Of a stretch of 64,000 bases of DNA, positions 52,883 to 61,769 are shown in pieces. Position 1 is the first letter of the stretch; every line of letters begins with the position of its first letter. A program made the position numbers and the translations under genes. The notes beneath the pieces are model-generated. The model had not been told where the DNA came from. It saw nothing but the letters and a program-made list of their open reading frames with translations, and did not search any database. Source of the DNA: Pseudomonas sp. B21-023 (GTDB lineage Bacteria > Pseudomonadota > Gammaproteobacteria > Pseudomonadales > Pseudomonadaceae); assembly GCF_024749165.1 (NCBI RefSeq), contig NZ_CP087190.1, positions 372,001-436,000 of the forward strand, written 5' to 3'.

Positions 52883-54367
52883 TCAGTCGTCGAGTGCGTT
52901 CAGGATGTCGCTGCGTGGTGTCGATTTCTTGCCGTCCACATCAACGGCAATGCCGCACAACTTGAGGGGCAGTTGTGATTTCAGAATGATGTGGCTGTCA
53001 AACATCAGTGGTCGATAACGCATTGGCAGATTGCAGTCCAATTTCTCGATCGGGCCGAACTTGATCAGGTAGCGTTTGAGATTGGGCTGGTCGTGCTGCC
53101 ATTGGATCCTGACATGCCCGTCAGTCGTGCGTTCGCTTGAGTAACTCACCTGCGACACCTGCGCTGGAAGCACTTCGATCGGCAGGCTCCAGGCGTTGTT
53201 CATCAATGCGTGTGAAGGCCTTTGCTGTTGCGACCCGACGCCAATCACGCATAGGAAGTACCTGCCTGGTGCGGTGCCGATCGGGTCATCGATCCGATTG
53301 CTTCCTGATAGGACTGCGCCACTGTAATTCACAGGATCTTCACAGGCCCGCGCATCCTGCGTCGGCTTGTAGCGGTAGTAGCGAGTGTCGATGGTGAAGC
53401 CCACGCCCCATGTGGGGGAAAGCGTAGTCCCGTCATCGTTCGTCGCTAGCCTGCGCCAACGGCTTCCGGGCTTGTCCTGCTTGAGTTCGAACCCGGGCAG
53501 CAGGTCGCAGTTTTGCTGTTCCAGATCGACCTGTCCTGCGCGAAAGCATGCCTTCACTCGCTCCACCGGCATGGCGAAATTGACGGGCCCATTACCCAGC
53601 TGATCGTCCTGATGGTCAGCGCAGGGGTTGTGCAGGCTGCACGGTAGGCTGTCTGATCTATTCTGGCGGCCACTGTTCACTACGCTGACAACCTGGCCAT
53701 TGCTGCTGTCGATCACTGGGCTGCCCGAGGCACCCTCGTGCATGCCTGGGCAGTCATTGCTCCGGGTATTGCGCCATACCCAGGGATACTCGATGACAAC
53801 CTCGACAGCCTGTTCCGTGCAGCTACTCAGGCGTAGCCCTTGGTCGGGACGACTGGGTTCGCCGATCACCTGCACGTGGCTGCCTGTTGCCGGGCTTGGG
53901 CCGAGACGTAGAGGCTGGATGCCCTCGGCCATGACCTGCTGCAGGCGGGCGTCGAGTTCGATCAGGGCCAGGTCGCTACCTTGCATGCTGCTCCAGACAA
54001 TGCGCTTGAATGGAAAGGTCTTGCGCTTTGCAGCGGTGTCCACGAAGTAGTTGAAGCTGATCGAGCCTTCCAGTGCCTTGTCCTGGACGATAGTGCCGTT
54101 ACGTTGGTCGACACAGTGTCCGCTGGTGATGACATATGCCGGACCGCTCGACGGCGTCGAAGGATCACGGCTGTCGACAAGCGTACCGATGCACTGCGTG
54201 CTATCGGGCAAGGACAGCCGCCCGATTCCGCTCCAGCGCGCATTCTCGCCTTGGGCGTTATTGAGCGTCTCGGGTGTGGACGATGGGATAACGGGCTGGC
54301 TGGCGAGCGCCTGGAGGGAAAGACCGGCCATGAGCACGGCAGGCCAATGGAGGGGGAGTATGGGCAT
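52883..54367 (-). CDS. Secreted trypsin-like serine protease with C-terminal extension
   Basis: 494 residues. The signal peptide is residues 1-22 (MPILPLHWPAVLMAGLSLQA). A chymotrypsin-fold (S1) domain has a complete triad: His84 in YVITSGHCVD, Asp132 in QGSDLALIELDA, Ser214 in HEGASGSPVID. Cys59 and Cys85 sit where the conserved disulfide next to the catalytic His is found. Several further Cys suggest more disulfides. The last 170 residues have no recognised family; residues 400-490 (QVSQVSYSSERTTDGHVRIQ) look like a fibronectin III-type fold, by inference. A strong AAGGAG site precedes the ATG. The gene is flanked by core genes betT and yibQ and has visibly lower GC, so it looks acquired. 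The substrate is unknown. Confidence 0.82.
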   Translation of the reverse strand: MPILPLHWPAVLMAGLSLQALASQPVIPSSTPETLNNAQGENARWSGIGRLSLPDSTQCIGTLVDSRDPSTPSSGPAYVITSGHCVDQRNGTIVQDKALEGSISFNYFVDTAAKRKTFPFKRIVWSSMQGSDLALIELDARLQQVMAEGIQPLRLGPSPATGSHVQVIGEPSRPDQGLRLSSCTEQAVEVVIEYPWVWRNTRSNDCPGMHEGASGSPVIDSSNGQVVSVVNSGRQNRSDSLPCSLHNPCADHQDDQLGNGPVNFAMPVERVKACFRAGQVDLEQQNCDLLPGFELKQDKPGSRWRRLATNDDGTTLSPTWGVGFTIDTRYYRYKPTQDARACEDPVNYSGAVLSGSNRIDDPIGTAPGRYFLCVIGVGSQQQRPSHALMNNAWSLPIEVLPAQVSQVSYSSERTTDGHVRIQWQHDQPNLKRYLIKFGPIEKLDCNLPMRYRPLMFDSHIILKSQLPLKLCGIAVDVDGKKSTPRSDILNALDD

Positions 54368-54524
54368 TGAATTCTCCTTGTCGAATTGCCGGCTCTAATT
54401 TGGCCGGTCGCGAACAGGAGAAAGCGGTACTTAAGTTAGCCTGGCTCGAACTGCCTTTCGCTCCAGTTACCCAGGAAGTTGAGCGCATGCTTGCCAGCAC
54501 AAGCACGCCCAGGACCTGACGGTT

Positions 54525-55292
54525 TCAGCGATTACTGTAGCGGCCCTGCCGGCCATGGGCGGGCATGGCCTGGTTGCCACGTTCGCCGATCATCTGGTGC
54601 AAACCGATCAGCTCTATGCCCTGTCGCGTCAGCTGGGGTATTTCCCTTTGCAGTACCTCCAGGGTCTGCGGGTAGGGATGGCCGATGAGTACCGCCGAGC
54701 CCTGTCGGCGGGCCAGGGCGATACCTTGCTGCAGCTGCGTGTTGATTGCCTCGACGGTGCGCACGTCATCAAGGAACACATCCCGGGAGACATGGGCCAG
54801 GCCGGTAGCCTGCGCCTCTGCCGCCGCCACCGTCGCCGCACTGGTGCGGCTGTCGACGAAGAACAGATGGCGGCGTTGCAGCTCACCCATCAACCAGGTC
54901 ATGGGCTCGCGCTGGGCGGTCATGCGGCTACCCATGTGGTTGTTGATGCCGGCGGCGTAGGGCACTTTGGCCAGGGCGGCATCCAGGCGCCGGGCCAGCT
55001 CTTCGATGGCGATGCCCGGGTGCCAGGCGTAAGGCCCGGCAGCCGGGTCCATGGGCATGTGCAGGATCACCGTGCGTCCGGCCTTGTGGGCCTGGCGGGC
55101 GAAGTCGGTGGCATGCGGGGTGTCGGGCATGATCGCCATGGTCACAGGGCCGGGCAGGGCGAGCGTGCGGCTGTCGCGCTCGCTGCTTTGGCCGAGGTCG
55201 TCGATGATGATGCTCATGTAGGCCTTGCCGGCGGGCGCCGCGTGCGCGACGACGGCCAGCAGGCAGAACAGCAGGGACAGCAGATAACGCAT
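54525..55292 (-). CDS. YibQ, divergent polysaccharide deacetylase
   Basis: 255 residues. The signal peptide is MRYLLSLLFCLLAVVAHA. The YibQ/DUF610 deacetylase-like fold carries MSIIIDDLGQS (metal Asp pair), VILHMPMDP, GINNHMGSRMT and FVDSRTSA. It lies 9 bp downstream of ctpA and is last in the envC-ctpA-yibQ group, the conserved order in Pseudomonas and E. coli (envC-yibQ). A role in peptidoglycan or envelope polysaccharide is inferred only. Confidence 0.88.
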   Translation of the reverse strand: MRYLLSLLFCLLAVVAHAAPAGKAYMSIIIDDLGQSSERDSRTLALPGPVTMAIMPDTPHATDFARQAHKAGRTVILHMPMDPAAGPYAWHPGIAIEELARRLDAALAKVPYAAGINNHMGSRMTAQREPMTWLMGELQRRHLFFVDSRTSAATVAAAEAQATGLAHVSRDVFLDDVRTVEAINTQLQQGIALARRQGSAVLIGHPYPQTLEVLQREIPQLTRQGIELIGLHQMIGERGNQAMPAHGRQGRYSNR

Positions 55293-55300
55293 GGGGGGCT

Positions 55301-56629
55301 TCAGTCACCCTTGGTGATGTTCAGGCCTTTGAGCAGGCTGAGTGCCTGGCTGAGCTGGAAGTCGTTGTCCTGCGGGCGATCCTTGCGCTTGGCGCTGCCG
55401 GTCGGTCGGTCGGCGCCGCCGTTGCCGTTGCCCAGGTGGCCTTGCAGGTCGGCTTCCTTGAAGTTGTCGTTGTCGGCTTCGGCGGTGAGCTTGGCTGGGC
55501 GCACTTCGATGTCCGGGACGATGCCCTGGGCCTGGATCGACCGGCCATTGGGGGTGAAGTACAGCGCGGTGGTGAGTTTCAGCGCTCGGTCGTTGGCCAA
55601 TGGCAGCACGGTCTGTACCGAGCCCTTGCCGAAGCTGTCGGTGCCCATCAGCACGGCACGCTTCTGGTCCTGCAGGGCGCCGGCGACGATCTCCGAGGCC
55701 GAGGCGCTGCCGCCGTTGATCAACACCACCAGTGGCACGCCTTCGCTGGCATCGGCCGGGTCGGCGGAGTAGCGCAGCTCGGAGTTGGCGATGCGGCCCT
55801 TGGTGTAGACGATCAGGCCTTTGGTGAGGAAGTGGTCGGCCACTTCGACCGCCGACTGCAGCACGCCGCCGGGGTTGTTGCGCAGGTCGAGAACCACGCC
55901 GCGCAGCTTCTTGCCGTTGTCCTTGCGCAGCTTGGCCAGGGCCTTGCCCACCTCGTCGCCGGTCTTGACCTGGAACTGGGTGATGCGGATGTAGCCGTAG
56001 TCGTTCTCCAGCAGCTGGCTCTTGACGCTCTTGACCTGGATCACCGCGCGGGCCAGCGTCACGTCGAACGGCGTGCCGCCGTCGCGCACCAGTGTGAGGG
56101 TGATTTTCTCGCCAATCTTGCCGCGCATCTTGTCCACGGCCTCGGTCATGGTCTGACCGCGGGTTGGCGCGCCATTGATCTTGACGATCAGGTCACCGGC
56201 CTCGATGCCGGCGCGGGAGGCCGGGGTGTCGTCGATGGGGGAGACCACCTTGACGAAGCCGTCCTCCATGCCGACCTCTATCCCCAGGCCGCCAAACTCG
56301 CCGCTGGTGCTTTCCTGCAGCTCCTGGAAGTCTTCGGGGCCAAGGTAGGCCGAGTGCGGGTCGAGGTTGCTGAGCATGCCTTTGATGGCGTTTTCCAGCA
56401 GGGTCTTGTCGTCGACCGGTTCAACATAGGCCGCCTTAATGCGGTCCATGACCTCTGCGAAGGTGCGCAGCTCCTCCAGCGGCAGCGGCGCCTTGGCGGT
56501 CACCTCGGTGGCCGGCACCGCGGCCTGCCTGGCCACTGGCTTGGCCGGTTCGGCGGCAATGGCCAAGGGCGCGCCGATGACCAGGGCGATGGTCAGGGCC
56601 AGCTGGGTGAGGCGAGGCGAGTGCAGCAT
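55301..56629 (-). CDS. ctpA: CtpA-type carboxyl-terminal processing protease (S41)
   Basis: Periplasmic protease of 442 residues. The signal peptide starts at the ATG at 56629 (MLHSPRLTQLALTIALVIGA). The N-terminal helix includes YVEPVDDKTLLENAIKGML. A PDZ domain lies at about 95-185 (GLGIEVGMEDGFVKVVSPID). The S41 domain carries the Ser nucleophile in NGGSASASEIVAGAL and the Lys base in TDSFGKGSVQT. In P. aeruginosa CtpA cleaves peptidoglycan hydrolases. The tail from about 400 is of low complexity. It lies between envC and yibQ. Confidence 0.94.
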   Translation of the reverse strand: MLHSPRLTQLALTIALVIGAPLAIAAEPAKPVARQAAVPATEVTAKAPLPLEELRTFAEVMDRIKAAYVEPVDDKTLLENAIKGMLSNLDPHSAYLGPEDFQELQESTSGEFGGLGIEVGMEDGFVKVVSPIDDTPASRAGIEAGDLIVKINGAPTRGQTMTEAVDKMRGKIGEKITLTLVRDGGTPFDVTLARAVIQVKSVKSQLLENDYGYIRITQFQVKTGDEVGKALAKLRKDNGKKLRGVVLDLRNNPGGVLQSAVEVADHFLTKGLIVYTKGRIANSELRYSADPADASEGVPLVVLINGGSASASEIVAGALQDQKRAVLMGTDSFGKGSVQTVLPLANDRALKLTTALYFTPNGRSIQAQGIVPDIEVRPAKLTAEADNDNFKEADLQGHLGNGNGGADRPTGSAKRKDRPQDNDFQLSQALSLLKGLNITKGD

Positions 56630-56716
56630 GTCGAACGAACTCCTGATCCTGTTGGTGCTCCTGCTGGGAGCATCGGCGCCGCCGTTTCGTGGGCGGCGCC
56701 GTAAAAGTAGCATTAT

Positions 56717-58018
56717 CTAGCCTCGGCACCATTGCGCGGGGTCGGTGGGCTGGCCCTGCTGGCGAATCGCGAAGTACAGGCCGGCGCTGTCCTGGCCGCC
56801 ACTGTCGCCGACAGTGGAGATGGCTTCGCCGGCCTTGACGATGTCGCCGGCGTTCTTGAGCAGGCTCTGGTTGTGGCCGTACAAGCTCAGGTAGCCATTG
56901 CCATGGTCGAGAATGACCAGAAGTCCAGCACCGCGCAACCAGTCGGCGAACACCACCCGCCCGCCGTGCACGGCGCGCACCTGGGTCCCGGCACTGGCGC
57001 TTATCATTACCCCGTCCCACTTGGCCCGCGCGTCACCGCCGCGGGTATCACCGAAGCGTGCCAGCAATCGACCGTTGACCGGCCATGGAAGTTTTCCCCG
57101 AGCGGAAGAAAATGCGCCGCCGTAGCTGGCTGTGTCGCTGGACACCACCGGGCCAAGGGTCGTCCGGGCCTTCTTCGGGATTTCCTCGGGTTCCCGGCTG
57201 CGGGCCTCGGCGGCCAAGGCCTGCGCCTTCCGGCGCTGCTCTTCTTCCTGCTTGGCCAGCAGGGCGCGTTGGCGGGCCTCCTCGGCCTCGCGCGCCTGGC
57301 GGGCGAGGGTTTCCTCGATGGTCTTGAGCACCTTGCCCAGGTCGGCCTGGTCCTGCTCGCGGCTCTGCAGTTTCTGGTCGCGCTCCTTCATGTCGCTGCT
57401 GAGCTTGGCCAGCACCTGCTGGCGCTTGTCGCGTTCGGCGACGAGGGCCTGGCGCTGAGTGTCGAGCTCGGCACGTTGTGCCAGCAACTGTTGCTGGTGG
57501 CCGGCGATGTCCTGCTCGACGTTGGCCAACTGGCGCAAGGTCTCGTTGAAGGTGCGCAACTGGTCCATGCGCGCTTTGCTGAGATAGTCGTAATAGGTGA
57601 GGGTACGGGCGAATTTCTCGGGATTCTGCTGGTTCAGCAGCAGCTTGAGGTATTCCTCGCGACCATTGTTCTGGTACGCGGAACGGGCCTGGATGGCAAT
57701 CAGGCGTTGCTGTTCAACGCGGGCGCTCTGGAGTTTTTTTTTCTCGTGGTCAAGGCGCTCCAGCTCGCCCTCGGTCTTTTTTAGTTCTTGCTGCAGTGCC
57801 TCCACCTGTTTTTCGAGGTTGCCGATATCGGTCTCGGTGGCCTTGAGGTCTTTCTGCACGCCGGACTTTTCCTCCTGGAGCTTGCCCAGCATCTTTTTCA
57901 GCTCGGCGATGTCCTGGCGGGTGGCGTCCAGCTGTTGTTGGGTCTGCGCGCGCTCATCGGCAGCGAAGGCCGGGGCAAGCAGACATGACAGGGCGAGTAG
58001 GAACAGGGCGCGGAGCAT
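56717..58018 (-). CDS. envC: EnvC-like murein hydrolase activator
   Basis: 433 residues. The signal peptide is MLRALFLLALSCLLAPAFAA. A long coiled coil covers about 25-270 (QLDATRQDIAELKKMLGKLQ), then a LytM/M23 domain at about 305-430. The LytM site is degenerate: KWDGV replaces the usual metal-binding His-containing motif, and GLYFAIR lacks the HxH. So it activates amidases and does not cut peptidoglycan itself, as in E. coli EnvC. It is followed by ctpA and preceded by the gpmI terminator. Confidence 0.94.
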   Translation of the reverse strand: MLRALFLLALSCLLAPAFAADERAQTQQQLDATRQDIAELKKMLGKLQEEKSGVQKDLKATETDIGNLEKQVEALQQELKKTEGELERLDHEKKKLQSARVEQQRLIAIQARSAYQNNGREEYLKLLLNQQNPEKFARTLTYYDYLSKARMDQLRTFNETLRQLANVEQDIAGHQQQLLAQRAELDTQRQALVAERDKRQQVLAKLSSDMKERDQKLQSREQDQADLGKVLKTIEETLARQAREAEEARQRALLAKQEEEQRRKAQALAAEARSREPEEIPKKARTTLGPVVSSDTASYGGAFSSARGKLPWPVNGRLLARFGDTRGGDARAKWDGVMISASAGTQVRAVHGGRVVFADWLRGAGLLVILDHGNGYLSLYGHNQSLLKNAGDIVKAGEAISTVGDSGGQDSAGLYFAIRQQGQPTDPAQWCRG

Positions 58019-58072
58019 GGGGTTGGGCGTACCAGGGATGGAGACTGGCCTAGTATGCCCGCGCAGGCGTGC

Positions 58073-58109
58073 AAAAAAAACGCCCAGCGGCGTGTGCGGC
58101 GGGGCGTTG
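58073..58109 (-). terminator. gpmI terminator
   Basis: On the minus strand: stem aacgcccc ... gggcgtt followed by eight T. It lies after the REP pair downstream of gpmI and before envC. Confidence 0.8.
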
Positions 58110-58129
58110 GTCTGGAATTCATGTGTATT

Positions 58130-58239
58130 GGGGCTGCTGTGCAGCCCTTTTCGCCGGCAAGCCGGCTCCCACAGGAGTAAGTGCCTGACTCAAACGTGTG
58201 GGAGCTGGCTTGCCAGCGAAAGGGCCGCAAAGCGGCCCC
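58130..58239. repeat. Inverted REP pair with flanking hairpins
   Basis: Copies ttcgccggcaagccggctcc and tgtgggagctggcttgccag face each other. A ggggctgctgtgcagccc stem is on the left and ggccgcaaagcggcc on the right. Directly downstream of gpmI. Confidence 0.85.
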
Positions 58240-58249
58240 AGTACACCGA

Positions 58250-59785
58250 TCAAGCGTCGATCAGGATCGAGGTACCGGTCATCTCCGCCGGTTTTTCCAG
58301 CCCCAGCAGCTCGAGCATGGTCGGCGCCACGTCCGCCAGCACGCCGCCGTTACGGACTTTCACGTGGCGCTTGCCGACGTAGATGAACGGCACCGGCTCG
58401 GTGGTGTGGGCGGTGTGCGCCTGGCCGGTGCATTCGTCTTCCATCTGCTCGACGTTGCCGTGGTCGGCGGTGATCAGGGCTTCGCCGCCGACCTTGTCCA
58501 GCGCCTCGACGATGCGGCCGACGCAGCCGTCCAGCGCCTCCACGGCCTTGACCGCGGCATCGAACACCCCGGTGTGGCCGACCATGTCGCCGTTGGCGTA
58601 GTTGACCACGATCACGTCATAACGTTGCTGCTCGATGGCCTCGACGATACGGTCGGTGACCTCAGGGGCGCTCATTTCCGGCTGCAGGTCGTAGGTGGCG
58701 ACCTTCGGCGACGGGATCAGGATGCGCTCTTCGCCTTCGAACGGCTCTTCGCGCCCGCCCGAGAAGAAGAACGTGACGTGGGCGTACTTCTCGGTTTCGG
58801 CGATGCGCAGCTGGGTCTTGCCATTCTTCGCCAGGTACTCGCCGAGCACGTTGTTCAGGCTGGCCGGGGCGAAAGCCGCTGGGGCCGGGATCTTCGCCGA
58901 GTACTGGGTCAGGCCGATGTAGGCCGCCAGCTTGGGCAGGCGTGCACGCGGGAATTCGTTGAAATCGGGCTCGACGAACACGCGGGACAGCTCGCGGGCG
59001 CGGTCGGCACGGAAGTTCATGAAGATCACCGCGTCGCCGTCTTCGACCTTGACCGCCTCGCCAATGCGCGTGGCCTTGACGAACTCGTCGCTCTCGTCGC
59101 GGGCATAGGCGGCTTCAAGGCCGGCCACGGCGGTCGCTGCGGTGTATTCGGCGGCGCTGTCGACGATCAGGTTGTAGGCGGCGCTGACGCGGTCCCAGCG
59201 GTTGTCGCGATCCATCGCGTAGTAGCGGCCGATCAGGCTGGCGATGCGGCCCTTGCCGAGTTTGGCGAAGGTGGCGTCGAGCAGCTCGATGGACGACTGC
59301 GCGCTGCGCGGCGGTGTGTCGCGGCCATCGAGGAAGGCATGCAGGTAGATCTTCTCGGCGCCACGCCGCGCGGCCAGTTCGGCCATGGCGATCAGGTGGT
59401 CCTGGTGGCTGTGCACGCCGCCGTCGGAGAGCAGGCCGAGGATATGCACGGCCTTGCCGGCGCTGGCGGCTTTTTCCACGGCACCGACGAGCACCGGGTT
59501 TTCGAAGAACTCGCCGTCACGGATGGCCTTGGTCACCCGGGTGAAGTCCTGGTACACCACGCGGCCGGCGCCGAGGTTCATGTGACCGACTTCCGAGTTG
59601 CCCATCTGCCCGTCGGGCAGCCCCACGTCCATGCCGGAGCCGGAGATCAGACCGTGCGGCTGGGTGGCGCGCAGGCGGTCGTAGACCGGCGTGTTGGCAG
59701 CAAAGATGGCGTTGTATTCGGGGCTTTCGCTGTGACCGAAGCCATCCAGGATGATCAGGACCAGAGGTTTAGGCGTACTCGTCAT
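58250..59785 (-). CDS. gpmI: Cofactor-independent phosphoglycerate mutase
   Basis: Interconverts 2- and 3-phosphoglycerate with two Mn2+ ions. 511 residues from the ATG at 59785; a TTG one codon earlier is less likely. Metal Asp is in [11 protein letters not shown], and the phospho-acceptor Ser64 in [39 protein letters not shown] and the C-terminal [11 protein letters not shown] and [10 protein letters not shown] are all intact. Divergent from the rhodanese gene. Confidence 0.97.
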   Translation of the reverse strand: MTSTPKPLVLIILDGFGHSESPEYNAIFAANTPVYDRLRATQPHGLISGSGMDVGLPDGQMGNSEVGHMNLGAGRVVYQDFTRVTKAIRDGEFFENPVLVGAVEKAASAGKAVHILGLLSDGGVHSHQDHLIAMAELAARRGAEKIYLHAFLDGRDTPPRSAQSSIELLDATFAKLGKGRIASLIGRYYAMDRDNRWDRVSAAYNLIVDSAAEYTAATAVAGLEAAYARDESDEFVKATRIGEAVKVEDGDAVIFMNFRADRARELSRVFVEPDFNEFPRARLPKLAAYIGLTQYSAKIPAPAAFAPASLNNVLGEYLAKNGKTQLRIAETEKYAHVTFFFSGGREEPFEGEERILIPSPKVATYDLQPEMSAPEVTDRIVEAIEQQRYDVIVVNYANGDMVGHTGVFDAAVKAVEALDGCVGRIVEALDKVGGEALITADHGNVEQMEDECTGQAHTAHTTEPVPFIYVGKRHVKVRNGGVLADVAPTMLELLGLEKPAEMTGTSILIDA

Positions 59786-59930
59786 CAATCAAACTCACGG
59801 TTGTTCAAAGATGATAAAGACACGCATTTTAGGGCAAATCCGCCAGCGACGGCGAATATTCCTCCCATTGCCCGACCAGCGCGGTCAGGCATGCAACATG
59901 AAGGCGCGTTTGCCGCCAGCCCGGTGGGCT

Positions 59931-59958
59931 TTGGCGGTCATGGGGGGCTGTGTATACT
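59931..59958 (+). promoter_or_regulatory. Promoter for the rhodanese-grxC-secB unit
   Basis: -35 TTGGCG (59931-59936) and -10 TATACT (59953-59958) with a 16-bp spacer, 33 bp before the start codon. Confidence 0.6.
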
Positions 59959-59991
59959 GGCCGCCATTTTCAATCGCCTGGAACACCCCTG

Positions 59992-60405
59992 ATGGTTGCT
60001 CACCTGATTCAATTCGCGACAGATCACTTCATCCTGGTGGCCATTTTCGTCGTCCTGCTGGTCCTGCTGCTGGTCAATGAAGTCCGCCGTGGCGGCCAGA
60101 GCCTGAGCAACGGCCAGCTGACTGCCCTGGTCAACGCCGACAAGGCCGTGGTGATCGATATCCGCACTGCCAAGGAATACTCGGCCGGGCATATCGTCGG
60201 TGCGCTGAGCATGCCGCAGGATAAAGTGGCCGGCCGTATGACCGAGCTGGAAAAACACAAAGACAAGACCCTGATCGTCGTCGACGCGATGGGCCAGCAG
60301 TCCGGTACCCTGTGCCGCGAACTGCTCAAGGCTGGTTACACCGCCGCCAAGCTCAGCGGTGGCGTTTCCAGCTGGAAAGCCGATAACCTGCCCCTGGTGA
60401 AGTGA
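59992..60405 (+). CDS. Membrane-anchored rhodanese-like protein (YibN)
   Basis: 137 residues. An N-terminal membrane helix (about 12-28, HFILVAIFVVLLVLLLV) is followed by a cytoplasmic rhodanese domain with KAVVIDIRTAKEYSAGHIVG and GGVSSWKADNLPLV. The catalytic loop reads DAMGQQS where active rhodaneses have CxxGxxS; Asp98 stands in for the Cys. It is probably not a sulfurtransferase. E. coli YibN is likewise next to grxC-secB. The ATG at 59992 is chosen; upstream open frame overlaps the promoter. Confidence 0.88.
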   Translation: MVAHLIQFATDHFILVAIFVVLLVLLLVNEVRRGGQSLSNGQLTALVNADKAVVIDIRTAKEYSAGHIVGALSMPQDKVAGRMTELEKHKDKTLIVVDAMGQQSGTLCRELLKAGYTAAKLSGGVSSWKADNLPLVK

Positions 60406-60406
60406 T

Positions 60407-60661
60407 ATGAAGCCCGTCATCGTCTATTCCAGCGACTACTGCCCCTACTGCATGCGCGCCAAGTACCTGCTCGAGAGCAAGGGCGTGGCGTTCGAGGAGA
60501 TCAAGGTCGACGGCAAACCCCAGGTTCGCGCCGAAATGAGCCAGAAGGCCGGCCGTACCTCGGTGCCGCAGATCTGGATCGGCAGCACGCATGTCGGTGG
60601 ATGCGATGACCTCTATGCCCTGGAGCGCGCGGGCAAGCTCGACGCGCTGCTGGCGGCCTGA
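60407..60661 (+). CDS. grxC: Glutaredoxin 3
   Basis: 84-residue glutathione-dependent thiol-disulfide reductase. The dithiol site CPYC is at residues 12-15 (VYSSDYCPYCMRAKYLL), followed by the cis-Pro loop TSVPQIWIGSTHVGGCDDL. It starts one base after the rhodanese stop, and secB follows after 39 bp. Confidence 0.96.
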   Translation: MKPVIVYSSDYCPYCMRAKYLLESKGVAFEEIKVDGKPQVRAEMSQKAGRTSVPQIWIGSTHVGGCDDLYALERAGKLDALLAA

Positions 60662-60700
60662 TTCGCACTGCATTCAAGAACATTAGGAAAAGGATCTGCC

Positions 60701-61186
60701 ATGACTGACCAACAGAACAACGGCGCTGGTGCTGAAGAAACCGCACCACAATTCTCCCTGCAGCGCATCTACGTGCGCGATCTGTCGTTCGAGGCTCCGA
60801 AAAGCCCGCAGATCTTCCGCCAGCAGTGGGAGCCGAGCGTATCGCTGGACCTGAACACCCGTCAGAAAGCCCTGGAAGGCGACTTCCACGAAGTGGTGCT
60901 GACCCTGTCGGTGACCGTCAAGAACGGTGACGAAGTGGCGTTCATCGCCGAAGTGCAACAGGCCGGCATCTTCCTGATCGCCAACCTCGATGCCGCTTCG
61001 ATGAGCCACACCCTCGGTGCGTTCTGCCCGAACATCCTGTTCCCGTACGCCCGCGAGACCCTGGACAGCCTGGTGACCCGTGGCTCGTTCCCGGCGCTGA
61101 TGCTGTCGCCGGTCAACTTCGACGCCCTGTACGCGCAAGAAATGCAGCGCATGCAGGAAGCCGGTGAAGTGCCGACCGTTCAGTAA
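60701..61186 (+). CDS. secB: SecB protein-export chaperone
   Basis: Tetrameric chaperone that keeps preproteins unfolded and passes them to SecA. 161 residues. The family landmarks [40 protein letters not shown] and [20 protein letters not shown] are intact. AGGAAAAGGA precedes the ATG. It ends the rhodanese-grxC-secB unit and is followed by a terminator. Confidence 0.97.
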   Translation: MTDQQNNGAGAEETAPQFSLQRIYVRDLSFEAPKSPQIFRQQWEPSVSLDLNTRQKALEGDFHEVVLTLSVTVKNGDEVAFIAEVQQAGIFLIANLDAASMSHTLGAFCPNILFPYARETLDSLVTRGSFPALMLSPVNFDALYAQEMQRMQEAGEVPTVQ

Positions 61187-61198
61187 TTGCTGCAACGA

Positions 61199-61227
61199 GA
61201 AAGGGCGACTTCGGTCGCCCTTTTTTA
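61199..61227 (+). terminator. secB terminator
   Basis: Stem aagggcgac-ttcg-gtcgccctt followed by TTTT. The tetraloop TTCG and T-run make it strong. Confidence 0.9.
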
Positions 61228-61242
61228 TTCGTCGTGTCAGGC

Positions 61243-61305
61243 ATCGCGGGGCAAGCCCGCTCCCACGAAACCTCCTCAGGTGTGGGAGCGGGCTTGCCCC
61301 GCGAT
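61243..61305. repeat. Inverted REP pair, cgcggggcaagcccgctcccac variant
   Basis: atcgcggggcaagcccgctc and its reverse complement are 16 bp apart. The stem sequence differs from the ccggc type found elsewhere, so a second REP family is present. It lies between convergent secB and trmL. Confidence 0.85.
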
Positions 61306-61313
61306 AGGCCCTT

Positions 61314-61769
61314 TCAGGCAAACCCCTGCTGCCGCCACGCCTCATACACCGTCACCGCCACGGTATTGGACAGGTTCAGGCTCCGGCACCCCGGCCGCAT
61401 CGGCAGGCGCAAGCGCTGCTCGGGTGGCAGGCTGTCCAGCACCTCGGCCGGCAGGCCACGGCTTTCAGGCCCGAACAGGAAGGCGTCACCGGGCTGGTAC
61501 TCGACCTCGTGGAACGGGTGCGAGCCTTTGGTGGTGAACGCGAACAGCCGAGGCTGATTCAGGCTTTCCAGGCATTCGGCCAGGCTTTGGTGGCGCTGTA
61601 GCGTGGCATACTCGTGGTAGTCCAGCCCCGCGCGGCGCAGGCGCTTGTCGTCCAGTTCGAAGCTGATGGGCTCGATCAGGTGCAGGTCGCAGCCGCTGTT
61701 GGCGCACAGGCGGATGATGTTGCCGGTATTCGGCGGAATTTCTGGTTGAAAAAGGATGACGTGAAACAT
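61314..61769 (-). CDS. trmL: tRNA (cytidine/uridine-34 2'-O)-methyltransferase TrmL
   Basis: SPOUT-class enzyme of 151 residues that 2'-O-methylates position 34 of tRNA-Leu. The start is the ATG at 61769, with GGAG six bases upstream. MFHVILFQPEIPPNTGNIIR at the N-terminus, FLFGPESRGLP and the knot motif RLPMRPGCRSLNLSNTVAV are all conserved. Its start codon overlaps the start codon of the divergent gene (shared CATG). Confidence 0.95.
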   Translation of the reverse strand: MFHVILFQPEIPPNTGNIIRLCANSGCDLHLIEPISFELDDKRLRRAGLDYHEYATLQRHQSLAECLESLNQPRLFAFTTKGSHPFHEVEYQPGDAFLFGPESRGLPAEVLDSLPPEQRLRLPMRPGCRSLNLSNTVAVTVYEAWRQQGFA

